Source: Pyropia yezoensis (Eukaryota > Rhodophyta > Bangiophyceae > Bangiales > Bangiaceae). Taken from it: a stretch of 64,000 nucleotides of DNA. Each line of letters opens with the position of its first letter. Positions within the stretch are counted from its first letter, which is position 1. The translations under genes and the position numbers were made by a program. Below are positions 49,418-59,244 of this stretch, one piece after another. The notes under the pieces are model-generated. The model saw only the letters and a program-made list of their open reading frames with translations. It ran no database searches and was not told the DNA's origin. The stretch covers positions 22,181,346-22,245,345 of the forward strand of contig CM020618.1 of the NCBI GenBank assembly GCA_009829735.1, read 5' to 3'.

Positions 49418-49987
49418 TCACAGGTCGTCCTCCTCCCCGTCCAGAACCATATCCATTGTCTCTTCAATCGCAGCGACGTCGCTCTCAGCATCCATCCACG
49501 GCTGCGCCGCGCGCACGCGGTCTGGCGTGTCCACCCCCATCAACTCGTCCGCCAGCGACGGGTTGGCCATCAAGGCAACGACGGCTGGGACGTCCATATG
49601 GGCGTTCTCAAAGGGTGAAGCGTCGAAAGAGCGGTACCAGGCGAGAGAAGCGGGCGATGCGGGTGACACCCGTGGCGTCGCCGATTTCCCGTCCGTAGCA
49701 CAGTGACGTTGGCAGGCGGTGCGCGTTCGTAGTGCACAGGAAATCGATAAGTGCTGTAGATTTTTGCAATGCTGCAGAACGGGCTCGAAGAAATACATTA
49801 TTGGAATCTTGCTGTACAGTGCTGAGGAGCTCTCTCGTGCGTTGTTCGGCTCGTTCATATCCAGGGTGGATATACACGAGCCCGATATAATCGCGTACGC
49901 ACTGTACATTCCTGATTTCTGGGGCAGTTGCGACCACAATTGTTCGACTGAGACTGGCTGTTGTCTCACCTGAACCATTCTCCTCAT
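49418..49987 (-). CDS. Unrecognised ORF inside the hAT element
   Basis: 189 residues downstream of the transposase fragment. The N-terminal part (YSAYAIISGSCISTLDMNEP) and the acidic C-terminus (WMDAESDVAAIEETMDMVLDGEEDDL) look non-repetitive, but no family is recognised. It might be captured host sequence or a decayed exon of the transposon. Confidence 0.3.
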   Translation of the reverse strand: MRRMVQVRQQPVSVEQLWSQLPQKSGMYSAYAIISGSCISTLDMNEPNNARESSSALYSKIPIMYFFEPVLQHCKNLQHLSISCALRTRTACQRHCATDGKSATPRVSPASPASLAWYRSFDASPFENAHMDVPAVVALMANPSLADELMGVDTPDRVRAAQPWMDAESDVAAIEETMDMVLDGEEDDL

Positions 49988-50035
49988 CGCACAAAGGTCC
50001 CCTCTCGGAGCGCCAGCGGGCCAACATTGTCAAAG

Positions 50036-50442
50036 TCACGGGGTGGCTCCCAGTGACACAAGGAACTCATTTTCCTCCAGCCCATCCATACCGCGCCCGC
50101 CGTCACCCACACTATCGGTTGCACCACCAATCTCTCCATCCTCTTCAACAACTGAACCAAAGAAGTCGAGGTCGTCCTCGGTCATGTTAACGCCGTCCAG
50201 GAGCTTGATGTTCATGTGCACAAACATTTGCTTGGCCACCTCGTCATGAGTCAACCTGTTCCGGATGAGGGAGTGGATAGACTTCTGCGCTGAGAAGGAC
50301 CTTTTCACAGCGCAGGATGACGGCGCCATGCCCCCGAGCGCCTTCCCAATCTCGCGCAGGGCGGGCGTGGATCGCCCAAAGAGAGACCACCAGCCCCACA
50401 GGTCCCATGGAGAGGCGACGAATTCAAGTTGGGGGCTACTTT
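50036..50442 (-). pseudogene. hAT transposase C-terminal fragment
   Basis: Reading leftward from about 50442: SSPQLEFVASPWDLWGWWSL, then LREIGKALGGMAPSSCAVKR, then SFSAQKSIHSLIRNRL and VAKQMFVHMNIKLLDG. This is the characteristic hAT C-terminal dimerisation region (Pro-Ser-Ser, Glu/Lys-Arg-Ser-Phe-Ser, Arg-Asn-Arg-Leu, Val at the end of the domain). An acidic tail of about 45 residues follows to the TGA at 50036. Only about 135 codons remain. The zinc-finger and RNase H-like catalytic parts that should lie to the right are absent, replaced by AT-rich terminal sequence. Confidence 0.78.
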
Positions 50443-50615
50443 ATATTTGTCTATATTTAGGTTTGATTTCAGTCGATCCTGGACCTGACTTAATAATATA
50501 ATTATTAATGTTGATTAAACGCAATAAAACTAAACACTAAAACTAAAAACGTATTGATTTAATCTATAGGTTAATCAAGTCAAAATCTAAAAACGTTACG
50601 TTTTTGCCAACCATG

Positions 50616-50623
50616 CGATGGGC
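50616..50623. repeat. 8-bp target duplication of hAT element, right
   Basis: CGATGGGC, 7 of 8 bases equal to 48739-48746. Confidence 0.7.
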
Positions 50624-50770
50624 CCATTGAAAGAGTTGCCTGGACTCGATGCTCCTCGACACCCCCCTGACCTGCACGACACCTAACGAGACACGCTCTT
50701 CGACCAATGAAGTGGCCATCCATGGCGCCTGCTAGGCCACCGCGGGGTACTACGCAAAGGGGAGGGTCGC

Positions 50771-50775
50771 AAAGA
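50771..50775. repeat. Target-site duplication of copia element, left
   Basis: AAAGA, repeated at 55882-55886 after the right LTR. Confidence 0.92.
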
Positions 50776-51087
50776 TGTTGACAAAGCACGTTATCCTTTT
50801 CCCGGTCGGGTCGGACTGCGTCCCGACCCCGACCCTTTCTAACACCCGCCCCCTTCCCCTCACCGTCGGGGAGGGGGGTGGTCCCCTCAGAGTCCCCCGT
50901 ATAGGGGGCCCGCCAGCGCACACCCCCGACGCCCAGAATGGGCCGGTCGGTGCCCCACTGTCTCCTCACTCGCTGCCCCGCCTCATCCTCGATCGTCGGC
51001 CCAAGTCCCCGACGTGTCGGGCGATGGGTACCCCCCAAGTAGCCCCCCGGTGGCCGTAAGTCCCGGGGGAGGGGGCACAGCTCAACA
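50776..51087 (-). repeat. 3' LTR of copia element
   Basis: 312 bp, TGTTGACAAAGC to GCTCAACA on the plus strand, with inverted TGTTGA/TCAACA ends. Confidence 0.95.
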
Positions 51088-51098
51088 CTCCCCCGTGT
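51088..51098 (-). other. Polypurine tract of copia element
   Basis: The minus strand reads ACACGGGGGAG directly before the 3' LTR. Confidence 0.7.
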
Positions 51099-51174
51099 CC
51101 ACCCCACGGGACAGTCGGTGGCCCCGTCCAGACACTGTCCCACCGTCGGTCCTCCCGTGTCGGATCAAAAACCG

Positions 51175-54100
51175 TCACTCGTCCGTCCTCCCTTCTCCCG
51201 CCGTGTGATTGGTGGTCGTGGCCTCGCCCACCCCAATCTTGTCGCGGAAGGTGGAGAAAGCCGGCTCGGGTAGCGCCTTGGTTAGACCGTCCGCGACCAT
51301 CTCGTCGGTGGGGACGTAAACAAGCTTGAGCTCCCCCGACGCCACGCGCTCGCGCACCATGTGGTGCTTGGTGTCAATGTGCTTGACGCGCCCACCGGCG
51401 CCCGTGTTGTTAGCGATGGCAATACAGGCCTGGTTGTCCTCGCCCACGATGAGTGGGCCGTCGGTCTCATACCCCAGGTCGTTCTGCAGCTTGCGGAGCC
51501 ACATCGTCTCCCGCGTTGCCTCGGCCAAGCCGACGTACTCGGCTTCTGCCGTCGATGTTGACACGGTGGGTTGCCGCTTGCTGGCCCAGTGGATAGCGGC
51601 TCCGTTCAAAGTGAACACCCATCCTGTGGTTGACCTCCGTGTCTCAGAGCAGCCGGCATAATCCGCGTCCACCGACAGGATGGCCCCGTCTGGCGCCGAC
51701 CTCCCGGGGTAGTGTGTGTCGACGGCTCCGGTGACGGGGTCTCTACCATTGTAGACAAGCCCCATCTCTGCCGTGCCGCACAGGTACCGCAGCAGTAACT
51801 TTGCGGCTCGCCAGTGGAGCTTCTCGGGCTCTTGGAGGTAGAGGGACAGTCGACCAACCGCCCAGGCAATGTCGGGTCGCGTGGTCGTTGCAAGGTAGTT
51901 CAGACTGCCTGCCTACCAGTGCTTGGTATATGGTGGCGTCAGGTAGGATGCTGTTGCCTGTCTTGGCCAGCACCAGCCCCGGTGTCATTGGGAGCTTGGC
52001 AGGGTTGGCCTTGACCAGCCCATGTTCCTTGATGAGGTCGTGTATACGGCCCGGGCAAGACAGCGTCAGCGTCTGTCTCGCACGGTTCCGCTCGACACGC
52101 ATGCCGAGGAAGCATCGTAGCTCCCCCGAGTCCCGGGCCTCGTATGTGTCAGTGATGATCCTCTTGCCAAATAACACGGCTTCCAGCGTCCGTGCAACGA
52201 ACGCCACGTCGTCGATATGGACGAGGATGAAAATAATCCCTAGCCCAGGGTCCGTCAGGATGTAGAGGCAGTGGTCCGCTTCTGACCGCCTGGCCCCCGC
52301 CGACGTCAAGGTCACATGGAGATGCTCTGCCCATAGGTTCCGGGCTTGCTTTGCTCCATAAATCGCCTTGAGTACCTCACACACCATCCCCTCCCCACGT
52401 TCGTAGCCCTTCGGGGGGTGGATGTACATCTCCTTGTCCATGGTCGCGTTGAGGTATGCCGTCTTAACGTCCACGGAGTGCATCTCCCAGCCCCGGTCGG
52501 CAGCCATGGCGAGCACTGCCCTCACGGTAGCCCGGGCCGGGCAGGGTGCCCATGTTTCCTTGTAGTCGACACCCTTCAGCTGGGTGTACCCCTTCGCCAC
52601 GAACCGCGCCTTGTAGCGGTTGACGTTTCCGTCTGCGTCCGTCTTGTAGTCGTACACCCACTTGCTCCCGGTGATGTGCATCTTGGTGGGGGTGCCCTGC
52701 ATCCACCGCAGGGCGCGCTTAGCGTCCAATGATGAAACCTCGTCGTCCATGGCACCCCGCCACAGGTCCGCATCTGGTCGACTCATCGCCTCCGCATAGG
52801 TTGTCGGTGGCACGTTGTTCCACCATGGCGCCTTCGTTGCCTCGTGGACCGTCAGCTTCCCATAGGGATCGGTCGGGGTCTGCTGGTTCGCGCTGTACGC
52901 GTGAGCCCCATAATGGTCGATGTCTTGTAAAGCCTCGGCCAGACCAGCCCCAGGCCCGCGACCGCGTAGGAGATAGGGTGAGCGGGTTTGCCCACTCGAC
53001 GGCCCGGCCCCTCCAGCAATCCCCGCCTCCCAGGTCGAGGGCGTCGCGGGGAGCGGGCTTGTCTGTGGGGTGCTTGGTGGTGCGTCGGGTGGTGATGGTG
53101 GTGGCGCGTCCGTCGACGTGGAGAGCGTGTCATTCTCATTCCCGGGGGTACTCCCCGATGCCCCCGTCGCGTGGGCGTCCTCGGGGGTATCCTCTTCGAC
53201 GACGACGTCCCGCCGGGTCAGGACAGTGTTGGAGTTCGGGACGAGGATTCGATAGGAGTGGGGGTTGCCGCCGTAGCCCACCATTCGTCCAACAATGACC
53301 TTTGGGCCTAACTTCCGCTGCAAACCGGGCGGTTGCAGGGCGTAGGCCGTACTTCCCCAGACCCGGAGTCCCCCGACGTCCGGCTTCTTCCCATAGAAGC
53401 GTTCAAACGGGGTAGACTTCCCATCCTTGGTGGGGGCGCGGTTGTGCGTAATCACAACCGTCATAAGGGCCTCCGCCCAGAACTCCTTTGACATGGCTGA
53501 CGCCGCCAACATCGCCCTCACACGCTCCATCAGGGTGCGGTTGAGCCGTTCTGCCGCCCCGTTAGACTGGGCGGAGTACGGGGCGGTCGGCTCCACGCTG
53601 ATACCCTTCTCCTGGAAGAACTCCTGCATGTCGGCGCTCCCGATCAGCTCCCCGGCGCCATCGGCGCGCAGCCTCTTGACCTTCAATCCCGATTGGTTCT
53701 CCCAGTTGACGATCCAGTTGCGGAGGGCTTTTCCACCCTCGGCCTTGGTCCTCAATGGGGTGGCCGCCGCGAATTCAGTCTTGTCGTCGTGGAGGCCCAA
53801 GAAGTGGACACACCCCCCCCGGGATGGGTCCAGCGGTCCCACAAGGTCCACGTGGAGGAGTTCGAGCTTGGACGTTGATGAGGTCTCCCCTTGGAACGGC
53901 TGCCGCTCCATCCGGGCCTTGACGCAGGGAACACAGTGCACCACGTCGATGGGGGAGGTGTCCTCCGCTGCAATGTCCATCCCAAGGACCACCTTACTTG
54001 CCTTGGCCACGTTGCCCAGACCCATATGGCAATATCGACGGTGCCATAGGTCCTCTTTCCGCCCTGCCTTGGCATAGGTTGCCGTGCTGGCGGATGGGTC

Positions 54101-55423
54101 GGTGGGATCCGGGGTTGACACCGTCATAGCACTCGGCGACCCACCCCGCCGCTGGTTCAGTACGTACTGCTCACTCTCAATGATGCGGGCAGCCGCAACG
54201 ATCCGCCCATCCTTCTTGATGACGCAGCGCTTGTCGTCGAAGCAGACCTTTCCCCCGTTCCTTGTAATCGTCCGGATCGACAGGAGGTTGTTGCTGAATG
54301 ATGGTACGTGTAGCGCATTGTTGAGCACCATCGTCGTGCCCCGGTTGGTCGTAATTTGGACGGTGCCCTTCCCTTCCGCCGGGGCGACGCTGCCGTCCGC
54401 CATCTTGACCAGGACGCCGGGGGTTGCTACGTAGTCTTGTATCTGGTCGCGGCTCTTTGCCATGTGGTGGGATGCGCCAGAGTCCAATACCCAGGCGTTC
54501 GGGTCAATCGCGACAGTTGCTGCCAGAGCCGCGCCCGTCGGCGCCCGCGGCGCCGCCTCGTCAGTTGGTGCGACGAGGGGAAAGACGGCTTGGGCACTGA
54601 AGCTGAACGACACGTGGTTGGCGGTTGCTCCGCCATCTTGCCCGCTACCCCCTTGCCCCCCACCGCCTCCCCGCTTGTTACACTCGCGGGCGTAGTGGCC
54701 CTGCGTGTTGCAGGTGTAACACACCACTCGGCGTCGGCGTTCGGCCTTACTCATCCGGCCACCGGCGCCCCCGTCCGCGTTGTCGCTGATGGACGCGAGG
54801 GCGTTGGGGCCACCACTGGTCTTGTTGGACTCATGTGCTCGCTCCTTAAGACGTGACTCGACGGGGAGTAGGGCGCCGATGGCGTCCTCCCAGGATGGGA
54901 GACGACTCTGGTTGATCAGCACAGCGATGGTTGGCTGGTAGGCTTCATCTCGGATCCCGTCCAGTAGGAAGCCGAGTGCTGCTTTTTCTGTGATCTCGTT
55001 GTCTGCGCGTCGAAGCGCGCTACGGAGTGCGCCCGCTCGCCCCGCGTACTACATGATGGTCTCCTCTGGTTGTTTTCGTAGGTTCGTCATTTCCCGCTGC
55101 AGTTGTAGTCCGCGCGCTGTCACGCTTGCCTCGAAGGCATTCTTGAGCGCGTCCCACGCCTGCTTAGCCGTGTTGCACCCGTCCACCTTGTCGTGGTGGA
55201 CGGCCTCCACCCCTCGTCGTATCCAGGCAAGTGCTTTTCTGTCCAGCTTGGACCAGTCGGCATACTCGCCGGCCGCCTGGGGGTTGGGGGGAAGGGGATC
55301 TTCGATCGTCCCCCAAAGGTCCTTCGTTTCCAGAAACGCCTGAAAGTCCACCGCCCAACTTGCATAGTCGTACTCAAGCCGCCTGGGGGCTAGCCCCGAC
55401 GACCCCCCGCCCAGATCAGTCAT
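51175..55423 (-). pseudogene. gag-pol: Gag-pol polyprotein of the copia element (one stop, one frameshift)
   Basis: Starts at ATG 55423 (MTDLGGGSSGLAPRRLEYDY). A UBN2-type gag region is followed by a TAG at 55049-55051 and resumes in the same frame. Then come a CCHC knuckle (CYTCNTQGHYAREC), protease (WVLDSGASHHM), integrase finger (HRRYCHMG to CVPCVKARM) and core (LLHVDLVGPL, ADGAGEL, NGAAERLNR). RT follows (YKARFVAKGYTQLKGVDYKE and VHIDDVAFVA as the active-site variant of YVDD), then RNase H (VDADYAGCSETRRSTTGW, TSTAEAEYVGLAEATRE). An AGGC duplication near 51915 shifts the frame, so RNase H reads from the 51175-51765 frame. This order defines Ty1/copia. Otherwise the protein is complete, so decay is recent. 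Confidence 0.93.
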
Positions 55424-55554
55424 CCCTTATCGCCGAAAATCGGCGCAGGGTGGCCGACGATGGGATAGAGTGGGATTAGAGACGGAGAGGTGTACTGGGG
55501 GTCAGCGATGGGAACGTGTTTGGTGGGGTTGTGTAATCGTGACGCCGTAGCGCG

Positions 55555-55569
55555 TCTGGGCCCATAACC
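55555..55569 (-). promoter_or_regulatory. Primer-binding site of copia element (initiator tRNA-Met anticodon arm)
   Basis: The plus strand TCTGGGCCCATAACC abuts the LTR. CTGGGCCCATAACC is the anticodon stem-loop of eukaryotic initiator tRNA-Met (anticodon CAU). So the minus-strand PBS pairs with the middle of the tRNA rather than its CCA end. Drosophila copia and yeast Ty5 use such a half-tRNA primer. Confidence 0.85.
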
Positions 55570-55881
55570 TGTTGACAAAGCACGTTATCCTTTTCCCGGT
55601 CGGGTCGGACTGCGTCCCGACCCCGACCCTTTCTAACACCCGCCCCCTTCCCCTCACCGTCGGGGAGGGCGGTGGTCCCCTCAGAGTCCCCCGCATAGGG
55701 GGCCCGCCAGCGCACACCCCCGACGCCCAGAATGGGCCGGTCGGTGCCCCACTGTCTCCTCACTCGCTGCCCCGCCTCATCCTCGATCGTCGGCCCAAGT
55801 CCCCGACGTGTCGGGCGATGGGTACCCCCCAAGTAGCCCCCCGGGGGCCGTAAGTCCCGGGGGAGGGGGCACAGCTCAACA
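55570..55881 (-). repeat. 5' LTR of copia element
   Basis: 312 bp, three bases different from 50776-51087. Followed by AAAGA and then a run of about 20 G at 55888-55907. Confidence 0.95.
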
Positions 55882-55930
55882 AAAGATGGGGGGGGGGGGG
55901 GGGGGGGTGGAGCACCGCTCATGAGGGGCT

Positions 55931-56362
55931 CCATGCCCGCGTGATGCGGCCGCCGGGTGCCGTGACGTTGGGGCGGTACGCGCGGCAGCTGGTCGAGCGG
56001 GGATGACGGGGGTCTGGCGGCGATGCACGGACGTGTCGACCACCCAGCACGAGTCCCCCCCGCGCACGGACGCACGCCGTCTCGGTATAGTGCGTCCCGT
56101 AAAAAGTGGACGTGCACGTGTCGTTATCATGTCAAACATCGGCCACTGGACCAATCAAGAACCCACACTGCTCGACCTGTGCGCGTCCACTTTTTACGGG
56201 ACGCACAATAGTTGTGAATACTCGTGTCGGGGATCAGCTGCATTCTGTCGACAGTCCGGCTGCTTTCAATCTTTTCTTAAGGTGGGCGTGAATGTGTATC
56301 CGTGCCTGACGGGGCTAACGTCACCATTGAGTCAGGGTCGGAAAATCACAAATCTCGTCGGG
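55931..56362 (-). repeat. Direct repeat of element D, left (probable truncated 3' LTR) containing a MITE
   Basis: Begins CCATGCCCGC and ends AATCTCGTCGGG. Without the MITE and one TA it is 309 bases, the same as the right copy, and differs at about a dozen positions. Confidence 0.75.
56088..56208. mobile_element. Tc1/mariner-like MITE, copy 2, with empty site in the window
   Basis: 121 bp with terminal inverted repeats TAGTGCGTCCCGTAAAAAG and, reversed, TTGTGCGTCCCGTAAAAAG. Flanked by TA at 56086-56087 and 56209-56210. The right repeat of element D carries the unoccupied site CTCGGTAGTTGTGAAT at about 60085-60100, while here it reads CTCGGTA-MITE-TAGTTGTGAAT. This proves insertion with TA duplication after the D repeats formed. 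Confidence 0.93.
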
Positions 56363-57607
56363 CAAGCAAACGGCGACTGCATCGATACAAACGCTTCCGA
56401 CGCCGCATGGACCTTGGATACGAACCGCTCCCCGGCAAGGACGGCGTCCAGGATGCGCCCGTAGTCGGAGCTGTCTGTAGTCCCAGAGCCGGTCGGAGTC
56501 GCTCCAGCGGTATCGGACGGCCCGCCGGGTGAGGCATCTGCGTCGGGTCTGGTCGCCGCTGTGTCCGACGACCGAGGATCTGCTCCCGATCCAGCATTGT
56601 CGGTATTGCCCTCCCCCTGGGCAGGGGGACTACCCGCTTCATCGGGCGGTTGACCCGAACCAGGTACACCTGGGGCAGGTTCGGTTTGCGGCTGCAAATA
56701 GGGCTTCACCTTGTCAATGCTGAAAACCCTAAGTTGGCCGTCGACCGCTAGCCAAACTTGCTTATCCCGTTGTACAACGAGAGTGAAAGGCCCGTCCCAG
56801 CTGTCCTGCGGCGGTTCACGGTAGACAAGGACAGCGATCCCAGGGTGGACAGGAGCATCAGCTGCCCTAGGGACGCGCGCAGCCAGCGCAGTCGACACTC
56901 GGCTGCGTGCCACCATTGCCTCCATCTCCTTACGTGCCGTCACCATTGCTAGGATACGATCGCGTTGGGCAGGTAGTGGCAGTGGGGAGACGGGCATGCG
57001 AGGGATGATTCCAAAGACCAAGAGTGTTGGGATGAGTCTGCGCCCGCCCGCCGACTGGTTCATGGTAGCCGTTGCCATGCTGAGTGCCATCCCCTGGGAC
57101 AGGCCCAGATAAGCAAGCCGGACCTTGCGGTAGATGGCGCGGAGGATTGAATGGTACCGCTCACCAACACCCAAGGGGTTATGGGACTCATTCCCAGAGT
57201 GGATGAGCTCGGTTTCCACCGCTTCGGTCAGTGCCTTCCAGCCAGCGGCCTTAAACTGCGGCGCCTGGTCGGTGTGCATCACTTGTGGATGGCCAGCGTA
57301 GGCGTGCACCCGTAAGGTCAGGAATTGTTGCCACAGGTCTTCCAGAGACTCGCCGCGATAGAAGCTTGCCGCGCTGTACAGGGTGTCCTTGTCCACCACG
57401 TGCAGCAGACTGCGCCTGGCTGGGCGTGATGGTGCCCCCGAACATAAACTTAGCCGGCGTGGACTTGTTGGCAAACGTGAGGGTGCCGGTCAGCTGGGCG
57501 TAGGCCCGCGCTTGGCTTGGCCCCACGACTGACCGGGTTGCGCCCGTATCCAAACAGGCGCCAAGGAAATCATGACGGTCCGGGGTGCAGGTGAACAGGT
57601 GATGCAT
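56332..57607 (-). pseudogene. Partial pol of element D: protease start fused to integrase core
   Basis: From about 57607 a protease active site is readable (ACLDTGATRSVVG) and stops after FMFGG. At about 57430 the frame changes and an integrase core begins directly (LLHVVDKDTLYSAASF, HTDQAPQF, GVGERYH: the three acidic residues). A C-terminal region (SWDGPFTLVVQRDKQVWLA) and a Pro/Ser/Asp-rich linker follow. The frame ends inside the left direct repeat (PTRFVIFRP). The rest of protease, the integrase zinc finger and all of RT and RNase H are absent. Gag-protease-integrase order suggests copia ancestry; the missing RT leaves this unproven. Confidence 0.75.
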
Positions 57608-57669
57608 GGCAGACGAGCTCAGTGCCCACGGGGGGGCTGGCCGTCTTGGACCAGGGGGCGGACGACGAG

Positions 57670-59244
57670 CTATGCCCCCGGCCGGAAACTTGGCCCCTCC
57701 TCAAAACCCGACCCAGTGTCGTCCTCCGCATCACTACTGCAGCTAGCCGTCATAAGCGTCTCGTAGTACAGCTCCTCTAAACCGTCGATTGTCTCTCCCT
57801 TGGCCACCTTGCCGTCGTTGGCGCTTGGAGGATTCATCTCCTCCATGGCGGCAAACAGGACTGCGGCGGCCGTGGGTCTGCCGGCCCTCTTCTTAGTCCA
57901 GTAAGCGAGCTTGCGCTGCGCCGCCTTGACGAAGTCGACGGGCCTTTTACAGTCCCGCATCACGTGGTCCTTTGCATCACAATTGAAGCAACCGGATATC
58001 GAGAAGGGGTCGAACTTGGCCCCCCCGCCGCCGTCGCCCTTCACGGAGCTGCCAAATCCCCTTTTGGGGAGGGCGTTCATGCCCTGGTTGGCATAGTGCG
58101 TTGGGGTTGTCAGGCGCTTGCTGTCTGCCGTGAGCTGGACAGAGATGGCGACCGCCTTCTGCTCCTCCGCGCCATCCACGCGCGCATTGGTCATGCGTCC
58201 CTCCAGGTTGAGCTGCAGTGCGCCCGCCAACTCAGCGTGGAGCTCTTGGAACTGTGAACCCGTCGATGCACATCGGTTGATGACAAGTTCTGCCCACAGG
58301 ACGCCCACTACCGCGTGCCGGATGAAGTCCCTCTTCTGCCGGTCGGTTCGATACTCGAGGGGGAGCAAAGGGGCGTTATTCGTGATGAACTTGTGCAGTT
58401 CCTTCAACGCGTTCATCTCGGACATCCCCTGCTTCACAAAGGCGTTGAACCTCAGCAAGTCTAGCTCGTTCCGCGTCTGTATCTGCGTAATCTCGGGGTT
58501 GAACTTCTCGGAGATGAGATGGACTACCTCCGCAAGAGTGGCCACCTGGCCCTCCACCTGTTCGTCGTAGTATCGCTTTGCCTCGCCGTGCAGGACGTTG
58601 TACATCAGCTCCAGCTTCTGCTCATGGCTGGCGCCGGACGCCCGCTTCACCTGCTGGTAAGAGGCGGCGTACTCATGAAAGGCTTTCCCATCAGCGCCGC
58701 TAAACTTCTTCGACACGTCCCGGTATGCGGAGTCCAGCTGCATGGTCAGAGAGCGCGTTGTCGGCGCTCCGTGATCGGCGCCGAGCGCCACCAACCGGCT
58801 GGGGCCCCCTCCGCCCATCTGTACCAGATCAGCCTGGCGCCCGAGGCGCTGCTTGTCAAGCACCATCTTGGCCATGTCATGAGCCATCTTCTTGTCGTCC
58901 TCATCGACGTACAAGTATTCGACGATGTGGTGAAGGATGCGTCGCTTGGGATGGGCGCCGATCGCTACCCCGTGCGCCTGCAGCCAGGCACGGAAGTCGC
59001 GATACAGGGTAGGTATCGCGTTAAGCTCTGGGTGAAGCAGCGAGTCGGGCGGGAAGGTCTCGGTGACCATCGGCTTCACCTCCGCGCGCGTAGTTGCCGT
59101 CGTGATGCTTTCCTCGATCTGGCGCATCGCTAGAACGAAGCCGCGCTGGGAGATCGTCAGGTCCGCGATCGTAAATCCTGTCATGAAGGCGATGGTAGGG
59201 CCTCCGTCTTCCCCGCCCTGCATGGGCGGGACCACTTGCGCCAT
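57670..59244 (-). CDS. gag: Gag of element D
   Basis: The start chosen is ATG 59244 (MAQVVPPMQGGEDGGPTIAF, context GCCATGG), giving 524 residues; the frame is open upstream to 59442 with a less likely N-terminus. It contains a capsid-like helical region (FHEYAASYQQVKRASGASHE, KLELMYNVLHGEAKRYYDEQ, FNPEITQIQTRNELDLLRFN). A CCHC zinc knuckle lies near 57999-57958 (CFNCDAKDHVMRDC), and the C-terminus is acidic (SCSSDAEDDTGSGFEEG). It is intact, so a non-autonomous copy could still make Gag. It is not obviously related to the gag of families A or B. Confidence 0.85.
   Translation of the reverse strand: MAQVVPPMQGGEDGGPTIAFMTGFTIADLTISQRGFVLAMRQIEESITTATTRAEVKPMVTETFPPDSLLHPELNAIPTLYRDFRAWLQAHGVAIGAHPKRRILHHIVEYLYVDEDDKKMAHDMAKMVLDKQRLGRQADLVQMGGGGPSRLVALGADHGAPTTRSLTMQLDSAYRDVSKKFSGADGKAFHEYAASYQQVKRASGASHEQKLELMYNVLHGEAKRYYDEQVEGQVATLAEVVHLISEKFNPEITQIQTRNELDLLRFNAFVKQGMSEMNALKELHKFITNNAPLLPLEYRTDRQKRDFIRHAVVGVLWAELVINRCASTGSQFQELHAELAGALQLNLEGRMTNARVDGAEEQKAVAISVQLTADSKRLTTPTHYANQGMNALPKRGFGSSVKGDGGGGAKFDPFSISGCFNCDAKDHVMRDCKRPVDFVKAAQRKLAYWTKKRAGRPTAAAVLFAAMEEMNPPSANDGKVAKGETIDGLEELYYETLMTASCSSDAEDDTGSGFEEGPSFRPGA

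Larger units (their letters stand above)
48747..50615 (-). mobile_element. Truncated hAT-family DNA transposon
   Basis: 1,869 bp. The ends are imperfect terminal inverted repeats: CAGGGTTGTCAC with AAAAACGTA shortly after at the left, CATGGTTGGCAAAAACGTA (reverse strand) at the right. Both ends then continue into AT-rich sequence with CTATAGATTAA. It is flanked by a 7-of-8 target duplication. The only recognisable coding part is the C-terminal dimerisation segment of a hAT transposase at 50036-50442. The catalytic part is missing, so this copy is non-autonomous. Confidence 0.72.
50776..55881 (-). mobile_element. Complete Ty1/copia retrotransposon
   Basis: 5,106 bp, with two 312-bp LTRs that differ at three visible bases and an AAAGA target duplication. 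In the coding direction (minus): 5' LTR 55570-55881, PBS matching the anticodon region of initiator tRNA-Met, a single gag-pol frame starting at 55423 in copia order (gag, protease, integrase, RT, RNase H), polypurine tract, 3' LTR 50776-51087. Two lesions disable it: one TAG in gag and one 4-base duplication in the RT/RNase H junction. Confidence 0.95.

Noticed and set aside
50580..51178. Frames inside the copia LTRs
   Set aside because: They read through LTR sequence on either strand and recur identically at the other LTR; no protein features.
55555..55569. Possible tRNA-Met gene fragment
   Set aside because: Only the anticodon arm matches and it abuts an LTR, so it is a primer-binding site, not a tRNA gene.
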